The notes: generated from the letters alone by a model not told the origin. Positions 1 through 8,618 are shown, counted from the first letter of the stretch. The stretch: DNA of 64,000 bases from Brachymonas wangyanguii (GCF_045055315.1 NZ_CP173677.1:248001-312000), one strand, 5' to 3'. Numbers and translations are program-made.

Positions 1-637
1 CACCGAGGCGGTGCAGCAGGCCGATGTCATCATCCTCGGCGTCAAGCCGCAGCAATATGCCGATCTGGCGGCCGAGATCCGTCCGCAGCTCAAGCCCGGC
101 GTGCTGCTGGTATCGATTGCCGCCGGCATGACGATGGAGCGCCTCGAAACCATGTACGGCAGCGAGGCCAGACTGTTCCACGTGATGCCCAACACGCCGG
201 CGCTGATCGGCCAGGGCATGACGGCGATCGCGCCGAATGCGCCGGTCACGCCGGATGAGCTGGAACTGGTCAAGTCGCTGTTTGCGGCCTGTGGCGAGGT
301 GGTGCAGATTGGCGAGAAGGACTTCAGCGCCTTCATGGCGCTGGCTAGCTGCTCGCCGGCCTTCATCGATATCCTGATCGAGTCCATGGCCGATGCCGGC
401 GTCGCTGCCGGCCTGCTGCGCGCCGATGCCCAGCGCATCGCGGCCCAGGCTGTGGCCGGATCGGCCCGCATGGTGCTGGACACCGGCGAGCACCCCGGGG
501 TGTTGAAAGACCGGGTCTGCTCGCCCGGCGGCACCACGATTGCCGGCGTGAATGCGCTCGATGCCCATGGTTTCCGCCATGCGGTCAAGCAGGCGATTGC
601 CGCCTGCATCGCGCGCGACCGCGAATTGCAGGGCTGA
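1..637 (+). CDS. proC: Pyrroline-5-carboxylate reductase, C-terminal part (cut by window edge)
   Basis: Catalyses the NAD(P)H-dependent last step of proline synthesis, 1-pyrroline-5-carboxylate to L-proline, in the cytoplasm. The open frame runs in from before base 1 (frame begins at base 2), so the N-terminal start and the glycine-rich nucleotide loop are missing; about 211 residues are visible. They include the end of the Rossmann domain (ILGVKPQ, HVMPNTPA) and the family signature VCSPGGTTIAGV close to the C terminus, with the helical dimerisation segment SCSPAFIDILIESMAD before it. The visible part corresponds to roughly the last three quarters of a normal 270-residue enzyme. It is followed after 37 bases by a permease gene on the same strand. 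Identification is firm. Confidence 0.95.
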   Translation, partial: TEAVQQADVIILGVKPQQYADLAAEIRPQLKPGVLLVSIAAGMTMERLETMYGSEARLFHVMPNTPALIGQGMTAIAPNAPVTPDELELVKSLFAACGEVVQIGEKDFSAFMALASCSPAFIDILIESMADAGVAAGLLRADAQRIAAQAVAGSARMVLDTGEHPGVLKDRVCSPGGTTIAGVNALDAHGFRHAVKQAIAACIARDRELQG

Positions 638-674
638 TTCCGTCCCCCCTTGCCTGCCGATCCAGCGCCTGCCC

Positions 675-1883
675 ATGCTCCGCTTGCCTTCCCTTCCCCT
701 GCGTGACTGGGCGCGCGACATGTCGACCACCGCCTGGGTGGCCGGTTTTGTCGCCACGCTGGTCGGCTTTACCAGCTCGGTCGCCATCATCTTCCAGGCC
801 GCGCATGGCCTGGGCGCGACGACCGAAGAAACCGCGTCCTGGATCTGGGCGTTGTGCATCGCCTGCGGCCTGACCAGCCTGGTGCCTTCGCTGCTGCTGC
901 GCAAGCCGGTGATGATGGCCTGGTCCACGCCGGGCGCGGTGGTGCTGGCCACGGCTGCCGCCACTGGCCAGTTCACGCTGAGCCAGGCGGTGGGCGCCTT
1001 CATGGTCAGCTCGCTGCTGATCGTGGCCAGCGGCGTCAGCGGCTGGTTCGAGCGCATCATGGACCGGATTCCGATGGCGGTGGCAGCGGCACTGCTGGCA
1101 GGCGTGCTGGCACGCTTTGCCATGCAGGCCTTTGGTGCCGCCACCACGGCGCCGGGGCTGGTGCTCTGCATGCTGCTGGTCTATCTGCTGGGCAAACGTT
1201 TCAGCGCGCGCTACGCCATGCTCTGGACGCTGATCGCCGGCATCGCCTGGGCCGCGCTCACCGGCATGCTCGATACCTCGGCGCTGGCCTTTGGCCTGGC
1301 GCGGCCGGTGTTCATGGAGCCGGATTTCCACTGGCAGGCGATTGTCAGCATGGCGCTGCCGCTGTTCGTCGTCACCATGGCATCGCAGAACCTGCCTGGC
1401 GTGGCGGCCTTCCGTGCTGCCGGCTATGCGCTGCCGGTATCGCCGCTGATCACGCTGACCGGCATGGTGTCGCTGGTGCTGGCGCCGTTTGGCTGCTATG
1501 CGATCAACTTCAGCGCCATCACCGCCAGCATCTGCATGGGCCGCGAGGCGCATGAAGACCCGACGCGGCGCTACATGGCAGCCGTGGTCTGGGGCCTGCT
1601 GATGATCGTGATCGGCATTGGCGGCGTGATGGTGGCCGGCCTGCTGGCGGCCTTCCCGCTGCAACTGGTGCAGGCGGTGGCCGGGCTGGCGCTGCTGTCC
1701 ACGATTGCCAGCAGCCTGGTGGCGGGCCTGGGCCCGGAACGTCATCGCGAAGTGGCGGTGATCACCTTCCTGGTCACGCTCAGCGGCGTCGAGCTGCTCG
1801 GCATCGGTTCGGCCTTCTGGGGCGTGGTCGCCGGCATGGTCGCACTGCTGGTGCAGGAAGGCGTACCGCGCCGACGGGTGTGA
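675..1883 (+). CDS. benE: BenE family benzoate/H+ symporter-like permease
   Basis: A 402-residue, almost entirely hydrophobic protein with about 12 predicted membrane segments. The N-terminal pattern GFTSSVAIIFQAAHGLGA and the inner GVAAFRAAGYALPVSPLIT and GCYAINFSAITASICMG segments are those of the BenE family, inner-membrane carriers named for benzoate uptake. The ATG at 675 is chosen because it keeps the LRDW stretch that usually precedes the first helix; an ATG at 720 would shorten the protein by 15 residues. No benzoate-degrading genes adjoin it, so the real substrate is open. It lies between proC and gshB without an obvious promoter of its own. Confidence 0.85.
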   Translation: MLRLPSLPLRDWARDMSTTAWVAGFVATLVGFTSSVAIIFQAAHGLGATTEETASWIWALCIACGLTSLVPSLLLRKPVMMAWSTPGAVVLATAAATGQFTLSQAVGAFMVSSLLIVASGVSGWFERIMDRIPMAVAAALLAGVLARFAMQAFGAATTAPGLVLCMLLVYLLGKRFSARYAMLWTLIAGIAWAALTGMLDTSALAFGLARPVFMEPDFHWQAIVSMALPLFVVTMASQNLPGVAAFRAAGYALPVSPLITLTGMVSLVLAPFGCYAINFSAITASICMGREAHEDPTRRYMAAVVWGLLMIVIGIGGVMVAGLLAAFPLQLVQAVAGLALLSTIASSLVAGLGPERHREVAVITFLVTLSGVELLGIGSAFWGVVAGMVALLVQEGVPRRRV

Positions 1884-1929
1884 GCCAAACAGGGTAAAGT
1901 GCAGGGTCAGATTGCCTGAAAGGAACCCC

Positions 1930-2907
1930 ATGCACCTGCTGTTTGTTGCCGACCCGATCGAATCCTTCGTCATCTACAAGGACACTACCTTTGCCATGAT
2001 GCGCGAGGCGCAGGCGCGTGGTTACCGCATCAGCGTGTGCGAGCCGGCCGACCTGAGCTGGGTGGCGCACAGCCAGTCCGGCCAGCAGCTGGTGACAGCC
2101 GATGTGCGCGACATCACGCTCACCGGCGAGAAGCCGCAGTGGTTCCGCGCCGAGCAGCAGGGCAGCGAGCGCCGCGTCGCCGCGCTGCGCGATTTTGACG
2201 CCGTGCTGATGCGCAAGGATCCGCCCTTCGATGCCGAATACATCTACTGCACGCACCTGCTGACGCAGGCCGGCCGCGAGGGCGCACGCGTGTTCAACCG
2301 CCCGGGCGCACTGCGCGAGCAGCCGGAAAAGCTCTCCATCCTCGAATTCCCGCAGTTCATCGCGCCGACGCTGGTGACGCGCCGCGCCGCCGACATCCGC
2401 GCCTTCCATGCCGAGCACCAGGACATCATCCTGAAGCCGCTGGACGGCATGGGCGGTGCCGGCATTTTCCGCGTCAAGGCCGACGGCCTGAACCTGGGCA
2501 GCATCATCGACACGCTGAATCAGGGTGGCCAGAACACGGTGATGGTGCAGAAGTTCCTGCCGGAAATCGCCGAGGGCGACAAGCGCGTGCTGATCATTGG
2601 CGGCGAGCCGGTGCCGTTCTGTCTGGCGCGCATTCCGCAGGGTGGCGAGGTGCGCGGCAACTTGGCCGCCGGCGGCAAGGGCGTGGCGCAGCCGCTGAGC
2701 GATGCCGACCGTGCCACGGCGTTGGCGATTGGCGAGGCGCTGGCACCGCGTGGCTTGCTGCTGATTGGCCTGGACATCATCGGCACCAAGGTGACCGAGA
2801 TCAACGTCACCAGCCCGACCTGTTTCCAGGAAATCCACGACCAGACGGGTTGCAACGTGCCGGCGCTGTTCATCGATGCGCTGGAGCGCGCCCTGCAGCA
2901 GGGCTGA
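1930..2907 (+). CDS. gshB: Glutathione synthetase
   Basis: Joins gamma-glutamylcysteine and glycine with ATP to form glutathione; an ATP-grasp enzyme of the cytoplasm. The 325-residue length fits the bacterial GshB family (about 315). Visible hallmarks are the N-terminal DPIESFVIYKDTTFAMM segment, the RKDPPFD motif, the ATP-grasp stretch LKPLDGMGGAGIFRV and the C-terminal metal-binding part ending in TEINVTSPTCFQEI. The ATG at 1930 is chosen over an in-frame TTG at 1912 because it matches family starts and has an AAAGGAA ribosome site about 6 bases upstream. The next gene follows after 21 bases. Confidence 0.97.
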   Translation: MHLLFVADPIESFVIYKDTTFAMMREAQARGYRISVCEPADLSWVAHSQSGQQLVTADVRDITLTGEKPQWFRAEQQGSERRVAALRDFDAVLMRKDPPFDAEYIYCTHLLTQAGREGARVFNRPGALREQPEKLSILEFPQFIAPTLVTRRAADIRAFHAEHQDIILKPLDGMGGAGIFRVKADGLNLGSIIDTLNQGGQNTVMVQKFLPEIAEGDKRVLIIGGEPVPFCLARIPQGGEVRGNLAAGGKGVAQPLSDADRATALAIGEALAPRGLLLIGLDIIGTKVTEINVTSPTCFQEIHDQTGCNVPALFIDALERALQQG

Positions 2908-2928
2908 GTCCCGGCGGAGCAGGCGCAG

Positions 2929-3384
2929 ATGGTGTGGCCTTTCCTCAGCCGGACCTCGCCGGCGCGCCAGCCTGCCGATGCAGGGAGCGCGTGCCGGCCG
3001 GCCTTTGCGCTGACGGTGGAGGTGCACCGGCCGTTCCATGCCGCGCTCGGCGATGTACGCAAGGCGCTGGAGGCCGAGGACTTGCAGATCTGGCAGGAGC
3101 AGGATCTGTCCGATGCCGCAGCGCGCCGCAACCAGGTGCTGCTGTCGGTCTGCGCACCGCGCGTGCTGGAGCAGGTGCGGCAGATCGATCCGGACCTGTG
3201 CGTGCTGCTGCCGCTGCGAGCCAGCGTGCGTGAACTGGCACCCGGACAGGTGCGCGTGGCACTGCAGGATCCCTTGACGGGTGCCGCTGCTGGCGAGGAC
3301 TGGCAACGCCTGTGCCAGCTGCACTACGGCCTGCTGCGCCGCGTGGTGGACCGCCTGCTGATCGGCCCGCCGGATGTATTCTGA
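2929..3384 (+). CDS. DUF302-like small protein
   Basis: A 151-residue soluble protein with no signal peptide. Residues about 35-115 resemble the DUF302 fold: a helix (FHAALGDVRKALEAEDL), an acidic strand, a VLLSVCAPRVLEQV segment and a LLPLRASVREL strand corresponding to the usual LLPCNVVV motif. The function of DUF302 proteins is not settled. The gene follows gshB closely and has a purine-rich GGCGGAGCAGG site before its ATG, so it is probably co-transcribed. Codon bias is like its neighbours. The match is by eye to a short, divergent domain, so the family call is moderate while the reading frame is fairly safe. Confidence 0.6.
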   Translation: MVWPFLSRTSPARQPADAGSACRPAFALTVEVHRPFHAALGDVRKALEAEDLQIWQEQDLSDAAARRNQVLLSVCAPRVLEQVRQIDPDLCVLLPLRASVRELAPGQVRVALQDPLTGAAAGEDWQRLCQLHYGLLRRVVDRLLIGPPDVF

Positions 3385-3544
3385 AAACCCACTGTTACAC
3401 TCGGTCAAATCTTGTCATGTGCCAGGAATACAGACAGAATCCCCAATATCAGTGTGGATTTTGTAGCCTTTGGTGGTGATCCCGTTCTGCACTGCAAATG
3501 CATCTATAACGCAAGCACGCATGTGCAGACAGGAGAAAATGCCC

Positions 3545-4663
3545 ATGGCCTACAAGAAACTCAATGCCTTGACCGCGGCGGTCATCACGGCCCTGACCCT
3601 CGGACTCGTTGGCTGTGGCAATGACCAGAAGCCTGCAGCCCCGACGGCTGCCCCGGCCGCCTCTGCTGCTGCCAGCGCTGCTGCTTCTGCACCGGCTTCC
3701 GCCACGGCAGCGGCACCGGCTGCTGCGGTCCGCAATGAGCTGATCAAGCCGATTCCGGTGGCCGAGATCAAGGATCCGGCCATGGTCGAACTGGGCAAGA
3801 AGCTGTTCTTTGATCCGCGCCTGTCGCGCTCCGGCGGTTTCTCCTGCAACTCCTGCCACAACCTGAGCATGGGTGGCTCTGACAACCTGGCCGCTTCCAT
3901 CGGCGACCGCTGGCAGAAGGGCGGCATCAACTCGCCCACCGTGCTGAACTCCAGCCTGAACATCGCCCAGTTCTGGGACGGCCGCGCCAAGGACCTGAAG
4001 GAACAGGCCGGCGGCCCGATTGCCAACCCGGTGGAAATGGCCTTCACGCACGATCTGGCCGTGGCCCTGCTGGAAACCATTCCGGGCTACAAGCAGGAAT
4101 TTACCGAGGTCTTCAAGAGCGACAAGATCGATATCGACCAGGTGACGACGGCGCTGGCGGCTTTCGAGGAAACGCTGGTCACGCCCAACTCCCGTTTCGA
4201 CAAGTGGCTGCTGGGTGACGACTCGGCCATCACCGCCGACGAGCTGGCGGGTTACGAGCTGTTCAAGTCGGCTGGCTGCGTGGCCTGCCACAACGGCCCC
4301 AACGTGGGCGGTGCCTCATTCCAGAAAATGGGCGTGGTCGAAGCCTACAAGACGGCACACACGGCCCAGGGCCGCATGGACGTGACCAAGTCTGACCAGG
4401 ACCGCTTCCTGTTCAAGGTGCCGACGCTGCGTAACGTGGAACTGACCTATCCCTACTTCCACGATGGCGCGGCCATGACGCTGACCGAAGCCGTGGACAC
4501 CATGGGCAAGCTGCAGTTGGGCCGCACCTTCACGGAAGACGAGAACGCCAAGATCGTCGCCTTCCTGAAGACGCTGACCGGCGACCAGCCGAACTTTGCA
4601 CTGCCGCAACTGCCGGTGTCGGGTGACAGCACGCCGCGTCCCGATCCCTTTGCCAAGCAATAA
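3545..4663 (+). CDS. Di-heme cytochrome c peroxidase, predicted lipoprotein
   Basis: Reduces hydrogen peroxide in the periplasm using electrons from small cytochromes. The 372-residue protein has two c-type heme sites, CNSCH at residues 101-105 and CVACH at 245-249, each with the usual MauG/CcpA surroundings (FDPRLSRSGGFSC, FLFKVPTLRNVELT, YFHDGAAMTL). The start is set at 3545, 8 bases after an AGGAGA site; an ATG at 3539 lies too close to it. The N terminus is a lipoprotein signal ending in LVGC (lipid-bearing Cys24), followed by about 35 residues of Ala/Pro/Ser-rich linker, so the enzyme is probably membrane tethered instead of free. A strong terminator follows. Confidence 0.93.
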   Translation: MAYKKLNALTAAVITALTLGLVGCGNDQKPAAPTAAPAASAAASAAASAPASATAAAPAAAVRNELIKPIPVAEIKDPAMVELGKKLFFDPRLSRSGGFSCNSCHNLSMGGSDNLAASIGDRWQKGGINSPTVLNSSLNIAQFWDGRAKDLKEQAGGPIANPVEMAFTHDLAVALLETIPGYKQEFTEVFKSDKIDIDQVTTALAAFEETLVTPNSRFDKWLLGDDSAITADELAGYELFKSAGCVACHNGPNVGGASFQKMGVVEAYKTAHTAQGRMDVTKSDQDRFLFKVPTLRNVELTYPYFHDGAAMTLTEAVDTMGKLQLGRTFTEDENAKIVAFLKTLTGDQPNFALPQLPVSGDSTPRPDPFAKQ

Positions 4664-4688
4664 TCCGCTGCGCTGAGGCGCAAACGGC

Positions 4689-4722
4689 AAGGCCTTCCAC
4701 CCGCAAGGGGGAAGGCCTTTTT
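4689..4722 (+). terminator. Rho-independent terminator of the peroxidase gene
   Basis: A perfect 10-base-pair stem (AAGGCCTTCC pairing with GGAAGGCCTT) with an 11-base loop, followed by five T in a row. It lies 26 bases after the peroxidase stop and before the end of the convergent tgt gene, and its symmetry could let it act in both directions. Confidence 0.9.
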
Positions 4723-4754
4723 GCTGCCTGCCGTGTCAGTGCCGGCGTGCGGGA

Positions 4755-5921
4755 TCAGACGCCGCGTGCGCGGTCGGCGTGGAACTGCTGCACGAAAGCC
4801 TCGAAGCGGTTGGCATCCATGGCATCGCGGATTTCCTGCATCAGATTCAGGTAGTAGTGCAGGTTGTGGATGGTGGTGAGCATCGGGCCGAGCATCTCGC
4901 CACACTTTTCCAGGTGGTGCTGGTAGGCGCGGCTGAAGCCGTCACGGCCGCCTTCGGCGTAGGGGATGCCGCTGGCACCGGCACAGGCGTAGCAGCTGCA
5001 GGTCTCGTCCAGCGGGCGCGGATCGGTCTTGTGGCGCGCGTTGCGGATCTTCAGGTCGCCAAAGCGCGTGAACACATGGCCGTTGCGCGCATTGCGCGTC
5101 GGCATCACGCAGTCGAACATGTCGACGCCGTGCTGCACGCCAAACACCAGGTCTTCCGGCGTGCCTACGCCCATCAGGTAGCGCGGCTTGTGCTCGGGCA
5201 GGCGGTGCGGCGTGTAGGCGGTGAGGCGCTGCATGTCCTCCTTCGGCTCGCCAACGCTGACGCCACCCACCGCATAGCCGGGAAAATCCATCTCGACCAG
5301 CTGTTCAAGCGACTCCTGGCGCAGGTGCTCGAACATGCCGCCCTGGACGATGCCGAACAGCGCGTTCGGGTTCTCCAGCCGAGCGAATTCGTCCTTGCAG
5401 CGCTGCGCCCAGCGCAGGCTCAGCTCCATCGATTCACGCGCTTCCTTCTCGGTGGTGAGATGGCCGTGCGTCTCGTAAGGCGTGCACTCGTCGAACTGCA
5501 TCACGATGTCGGAGTTCAGCACGGTCTGGATCTGCATGCTGATCTCGGGCGTGAGGAACAGCTTGTCGCCGTTGACCGGGCTGGAAAAACGCACGCCTTC
5601 CTCGCTGATCTTGCGCATGTCGCCCAGGCTCCAGACCTGGAAACCACCGCTATCGGTCAGGATCGGCTTGTGCCAGTTTTCGAAGTGGTGCAGGCCGCCA
5701 AACTGCTGCATGATGTCCAGCCCCGGACGCATCCAGAGGTGGAAGGTATTGCCGAGGATGATTTGTGCGCCCATCTCGTGCAGGCTGCGCGGCATCACGC
5801 CCTTGACGGTGCCATAGGTGCCCACGGGCATGAAGATGGGGGTCTCGACCACGCCATGGTTGAGCGTGAGCCGGCCACGGCGCGCCTGGCCGTGGGTGGA
5901 GAGAAGATCGAATTGCAGCAT
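4755..5921 (-). CDS. tgt: Queuine tRNA-ribosyltransferase
   Basis: Exchanges guanine 34 for preQ1 in tRNAs with GUN anticodons, the first tRNA-bound step of queuosine synthesis. At 388 residues it is slightly longer than the usual 375. The catalytic stretch TDSGGFQVWSL, the MQFDECTPY segment, GIVQGGM and GGVSVGEP are all present. The zinc site is C308-x-C310-x2-C313 with the partner histidine near residue 339. It lies downstream of queA on the same strand, separated only by a small exported-protein gene, so the queuosine genes are probably transcribed together. The ATG at 5921 begins MLQFDLLSTHGQAR, as in relatives. Confidence 0.97.
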   Translation of the reverse strand: MLQFDLLSTHGQARRGRLTLNHGVVETPIFMPVGTYGTVKGVMPRSLHEMGAQIILGNTFHLWMRPGLDIMQQFGGLHHFENWHKPILTDSGGFQVWSLGDMRKISEEGVRFSSPVNGDKLFLTPEISMQIQTVLNSDIVMQFDECTPYETHGHLTTEKEARESMELSLRWAQRCKDEFARLENPNALFGIVQGGMFEHLRQESLEQLVEMDFPGYAVGGVSVGEPKEDMQRLTAYTPHRLPEHKPRYLMGVGTPEDLVFGVQHGVDMFDCVMPTRNARNGHVFTRFGDLKIRNARHKTDPRPLDETCSCYACAGASGIPYAEGGRDGFSRAYQHHLEKCGEMLGPMLTTIHNLHYYLNLMQEIRDAMDANRFEAFVQQFHADRARGV

Positions 5922-5995
5922 GGCGACCGATTGTAGGGCCTGGCTGCGCCGGCGTCATGTGTGGCGCATGGCGCGCCGTGCCGGGATCGGCAGGA

Positions 5996-6157
5996 TTACT
6001 GCTGCGACGGGGCGTGGCTGGTCTGGACCAGCTGGGGCTGGGTGATGTCGGAGCGACCATCGGCACGATCCGAACTGTCCCACGCCCAGGCGGTAACAAC
6101 GCTGAAGCCCAGCAGGAAAACCATGGCAGCGGCCAGACGGCCAAACAGAGACAACAT
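5996..6157 (-). CDS. Small exported or membrane protein, 53 aa, unknown
   Basis: A short frame beginning MLSLFGRLAAAMVFLLGFSV and continuing TAWAWDSSDRADGRSDITQP. The first 25 residues form a hydrophobic segment with a positively charged start, like a signal peptide with a possible cleavage after AWA; the remaining part is short and polar. The ATG at 6157 has an unusually good ribosome site, AAGGAAGG, 9 bases upstream, which is the main reason for believing it. It lies between queA and tgt on the same strand, and two adjacent palindromes precede the ribosome site (see 6174-6215). I do not recognise the family and propose no function. Confidence 0.55.
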   Translation of the reverse strand: MLSLFGRLAAAMVFLLGFSVVTAWAWDSSDRADGRSDITQPQLVQTSHAPSQQ

Positions 6158-6173
6158 GTGACTTATCCTTCCT

Positions 6174-6215
6174 TGATGCAACACGATTGTGCATCAGCTG
6201 ACGGCAGTGTCAGCT
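6174..6215 (-). promoter_or_regulatory. Two abutting inverted repeats in front of the small exported-protein gene
   Basis: TGATGCA (6174-6180) pairs with TGCATCA (6190-6196) around a 9-base loop, and AGCTGAC (6196-6202) pairs with GTCAGCT (6209-6215) around a 6-base loop. In the minus-strand transcript the first palindrome ends directly against the AAGGAAGG ribosome site. They could be an RNA leader structure, operator sites, or an attenuated terminator for queA; there is no T run after either stem. The symmetry is certain, the role is not. Confidence 0.5.
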
Positions 6216-6265
6216 TTCAGTCATGACAAAAGTGTGAACTATTGCAAGGACTTGGAAGATGATTT

Positions 6266-7330
6266 TCAGGTGTTGCCAGTCATGTTGCGTTGCAGCAACA
6301 TGGAATCGCCGTAGCTGAAGAAGCGATACTGCTGCGCAATCGCATGCTGGTAGAGCGCCTTGATCTGCTCGTAGCCGGCAAAGGCGCTGACCAGCATCAT
6401 CAGCGTGCTCTTGGGCAGGTGGAAATTGGTCAGCATCAGGTCCACCACGCGGAAACGGTAGCCTGGCGTGATGAAGATGTCGGTATCGCCATGGGCCTGA
6501 CCCGACGTGGCCCAGCTTTCCAGCGCGCGCACGCTGGTGGTGCCTACCGCCACGATGCGGCCGCCGCGTGCGCGGCAGGCCTCGATGGCGGCCTGGGTCT
6601 CGGCCGGTACATGGTAGCGCTCGTGGTGCATCACGTGGTCGGCGATGTTTTCGGTCTTGACCGGCTGGAAGGTGCCGGCTCCCACGTGCAGCGTGACATG
6701 GGCACGTTCCACGCCCATGGCCTGCAGTTGGTCCAGCAGCGGCTGGTCAAAGTGCAGCGCGGCTGTGGGAGCGGCCACGGCGCCGGGGTGGCGCGCAAAC
6801 ACGGTCTGGTAGCGGCGCTCGTCCTCGGCATCGTCGCCGTGGGTGATATAGGGCGGCAGCGGCACGTGGCCGTGCTGCGCCATCAGCGTGTACGGATCAT
6901 CGCTGAACTGGAAGCGGTAGATCGGGCCGTCCTCGTGCGGCCAGCGGCCCAGCAGGGTGGCGGTGAAGCCGCCGTCCATCTGCAGCACGGCACCGGGTTG
7001 CGGCTTCTTGCTGACCTTCATGTGCGCGGCGACCGTGTGCGGCAGATCGGCTTCGTGCAGCACGCGCTCCACCAGCAGTTCCAGCTGGCCGCCGGTGGCC
7101 TTCTGGCCAAACAGGCGCGCCTTCACCACCTGGGTATCGTTGAACACCATCAGATCGCCGCTGCGCAGCAGGCCGGGCAGCTCGGTAAAGCGGCGGTCCA
7201 CCGGTTCGGGCGCACGGCCATCGAGCAGGCGCGAGCCGGTGCGCTCGGGCGCCGGGTGCTGAGCGATCAGCTCGGGCGGCAGGTGGAAGTCGAAATCGCT
7301 GAGGGTGAAGGTGGGGGCAGGGGAGATCAT
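6266..7330 (-). CDS. queA: S-adenosylmethionine:tRNA ribosyltransferase-isomerase
   Basis: Transfers and rearranges the ribosyl group of S-adenosylmethionine onto preQ1 in tRNA, giving epoxyqueuosine. The 354-residue length equals that of the Escherichia coli enzyme. Typical segments are FDFHLPPELIAQHP at the start, VFNDTQVVKARL, the LHFD segment, LHVGAGTFQPVK, VGTTSVRALES and NFHLPKSTLMMLVSAF. The ATG at 7330 is chosen (MISPAPTF) because upstream in-frame starts add residues that do not resemble relatives. It is the first gene of the minus-strand queA-small gene-tgt group. Confidence 0.97.
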   Translation of the reverse strand: MISPAPTFTLSDFDFHLPPELIAQHPAPERTGSRLLDGRAPEPVDRRFTELPGLLRSGDLMVFNDTQVVKARLFGQKATGGQLELLVERVLHEADLPHTVAAHMKVSKKPQPGAVLQMDGGFTATLLGRWPHEDGPIYRFQFSDDPYTLMAQHGHVPLPPYITHGDDAEDERRYQTVFARHPGAVAAPTAALHFDQPLLDQLQAMGVERAHVTLHVGAGTFQPVKTENIADHVMHHERYHVPAETQAAIEACRARGGRIVAVGTTSVRALESWATSGQAHGDTDIFITPGYRFRVVDLMLTNFHLPKSTLMMLVSAFAGYEQIKALYQHAIAQQYRFFSYGDSMLLQRNMTGNT

Positions 7331-7444
7331 GGCGCTAGGCGGTAAGGGCAGGCCGCATTGTCCCACGTGCAGGCCCGCGCCAGGAAAACCCTTGGGGCAG
7401 AAGAGGGCAGGTCAGGCCGGTGGCGTTGCCGCCACCAAGTCCGA

Positions 7445-8449
7445 TCAGGAGGCCAGGGCAGCCAGCATCTCCGGCGTTTCCGGGAAGCCGTTGCGGCCGG
7501 GGAAATCGTCGCCGTGCTCACGGGCGTTGGGCATTTGCAGCCACAGGCGCAGCAGCTTGCGGCCATCCTTGACGACGTCGTCGTGATCGACAAAGCCGGT
7601 GCGCGAATGCAGCACCACGTTGTTGTTGGCCAGTTGCAGGTCACCCGGTTCCAGCATCATGTCGATGCGGTGCACGGGGTTGGCGATCACTTCGTCGAGG
7701 ATGTCCAGCGCGCGGATCTCGACCTGCGACAGCGGCAGCTCCATGATCTCGTGGCCCAGCTCGACGTACTGGCGCAGGTAGCGGCAGCTCAGCTTGCCCT
7801 GGTGGTAGCTGAACAGCGCGGTCAGTGCCGGTGTGGGCTGGCACAGGTGGGCCATGTACCAGCGCTTGTAGTACAGGCCCAGGTATTCGGGGTACTTGGC
7901 CAGGATCTCGTTGTAGATGGAGGCCACGCTCACGAGGCTGGACAGGCCGCCCTCCTTGGCCTTGCGCACGCACAGCAGGCCCACCACGTCGGAGGGATCG
8001 GTGTGGTAGGGCAGGTAGAGGTTGGTTTCGTAGACGCGCGTGTTCTTGTCGCCGATATCACCGACGGCCTGAACCTTGCCAAGCAGATCGCCCTTGGGGT
8101 TCTGGCGCACCGGGCGGCCCAGATGCAGGCCGATGCCGTAGCAGATGGCATCGATCTGTGCCTCGGTATAGCGCTCTACCGGAATGCCGCGCGCCACCAC
8201 AAAGCCCAGGCCGTTCTCCAGGTCTTCGGACCAGCGTGCCAGCTCGGGAGCCAGCGCGTCCAGCGGGAAGTCTTCCTTGGTGAAGTGGGGGAAGCGCAGA
8301 CCGCGTGCCTCCAGCCCTGCCAGCGCAGCATCCAGTGCGGCAATGGCCTCGGCGGAGAGGGGGCGCAGCCATTCGTCTTGGCGCTGGGCTGCATCGGCGG
8401 CTTTCCAGGCCGAAGGGCCGGTGATGGGCTGGGTCAGGATCAGGCTCAT
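7445..8449 (-). CDS. TauD/TfdA-family Fe(II)/2-oxoglutarate dioxygenase
   Basis: A 334-residue cytoplasmic oxygenase. The iron triad is visible as H149-x-D151 (YHTDPSD) and H281 (VVLHSRTGF), and the 2-oxoglutarate-binding arginine probably lies in RKLLRLWLQ near residue 305. The N-terminal third (NGLGFVVARGIPVERYTEAQ) is typical of the TauD-like branch that includes gamma-butyrobetaine- and clavaminate-synthase-like enzymes. The start at 8449 (MSLILTQ) is the first methionine giving a family-like N terminus; earlier ones add arginine-rich residues. No sulphonate or herbicide genes adjoin it, so the substrate is unknown. It is divergent from recG. Confidence 0.85.
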   Translation of the reverse strand: MSLILTQPITGPSAWKAADAAQRQDEWLRPLSAEAIAALDAALAGLEARGLRFPHFTKEDFPLDALAPELARWSEDLENGLGFVVARGIPVERYTEAQIDAICYGIGLHLGRPVRQNPKGDLLGKVQAVGDIGDKNTRVYETNLYLPYHTDPSDVVGLLCVRKAKEGGLSSLVSVASIYNEILAKYPEYLGLYYKRWYMAHLCQPTPALTALFSYHQGKLSCRYLRQYVELGHEIMELPLSQVEIRALDILDEVIANPVHRIDMMLEPGDLQLANNNVVLHSRTGFVDHDDVVKDGRKLLRLWLQMPNAREHGDDFPGRNGFPETPEMLAALAS

Positions 8450-8618
8450 GGGGCGGGGTCTCCAAGCGGAACAGGACAGGCCGCATGGCGCGGCGAATCT
8501 GCAATGGTAACCAAGAGTGCGGTCTGGCTCAAGCTGATGGGCTGGCGGGATGGCAGGGCCATCGCCGTATCGCTCGCGCTGTGCCTGCCACGCCGCAAAA
8601 GCAGGCAGAATTGTCCCC

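Noticed and set aside
3385..3544. An FNR site before the cytochrome c peroxidase gene
   Set aside because: The gene family is often under FNR control, but no TTGAT-N4-ATCAA-like sequence was found in this gap.
6174..6215. A preQ1 riboswitch in front of the small gene in the queuosine group
   Set aside because: A preQ1 class I aptamer has one short hairpin with an A-rich tail pairing into its loop; here are two simple palindromes without that tail, and the downstream gene is not a queuosine precursor gene.
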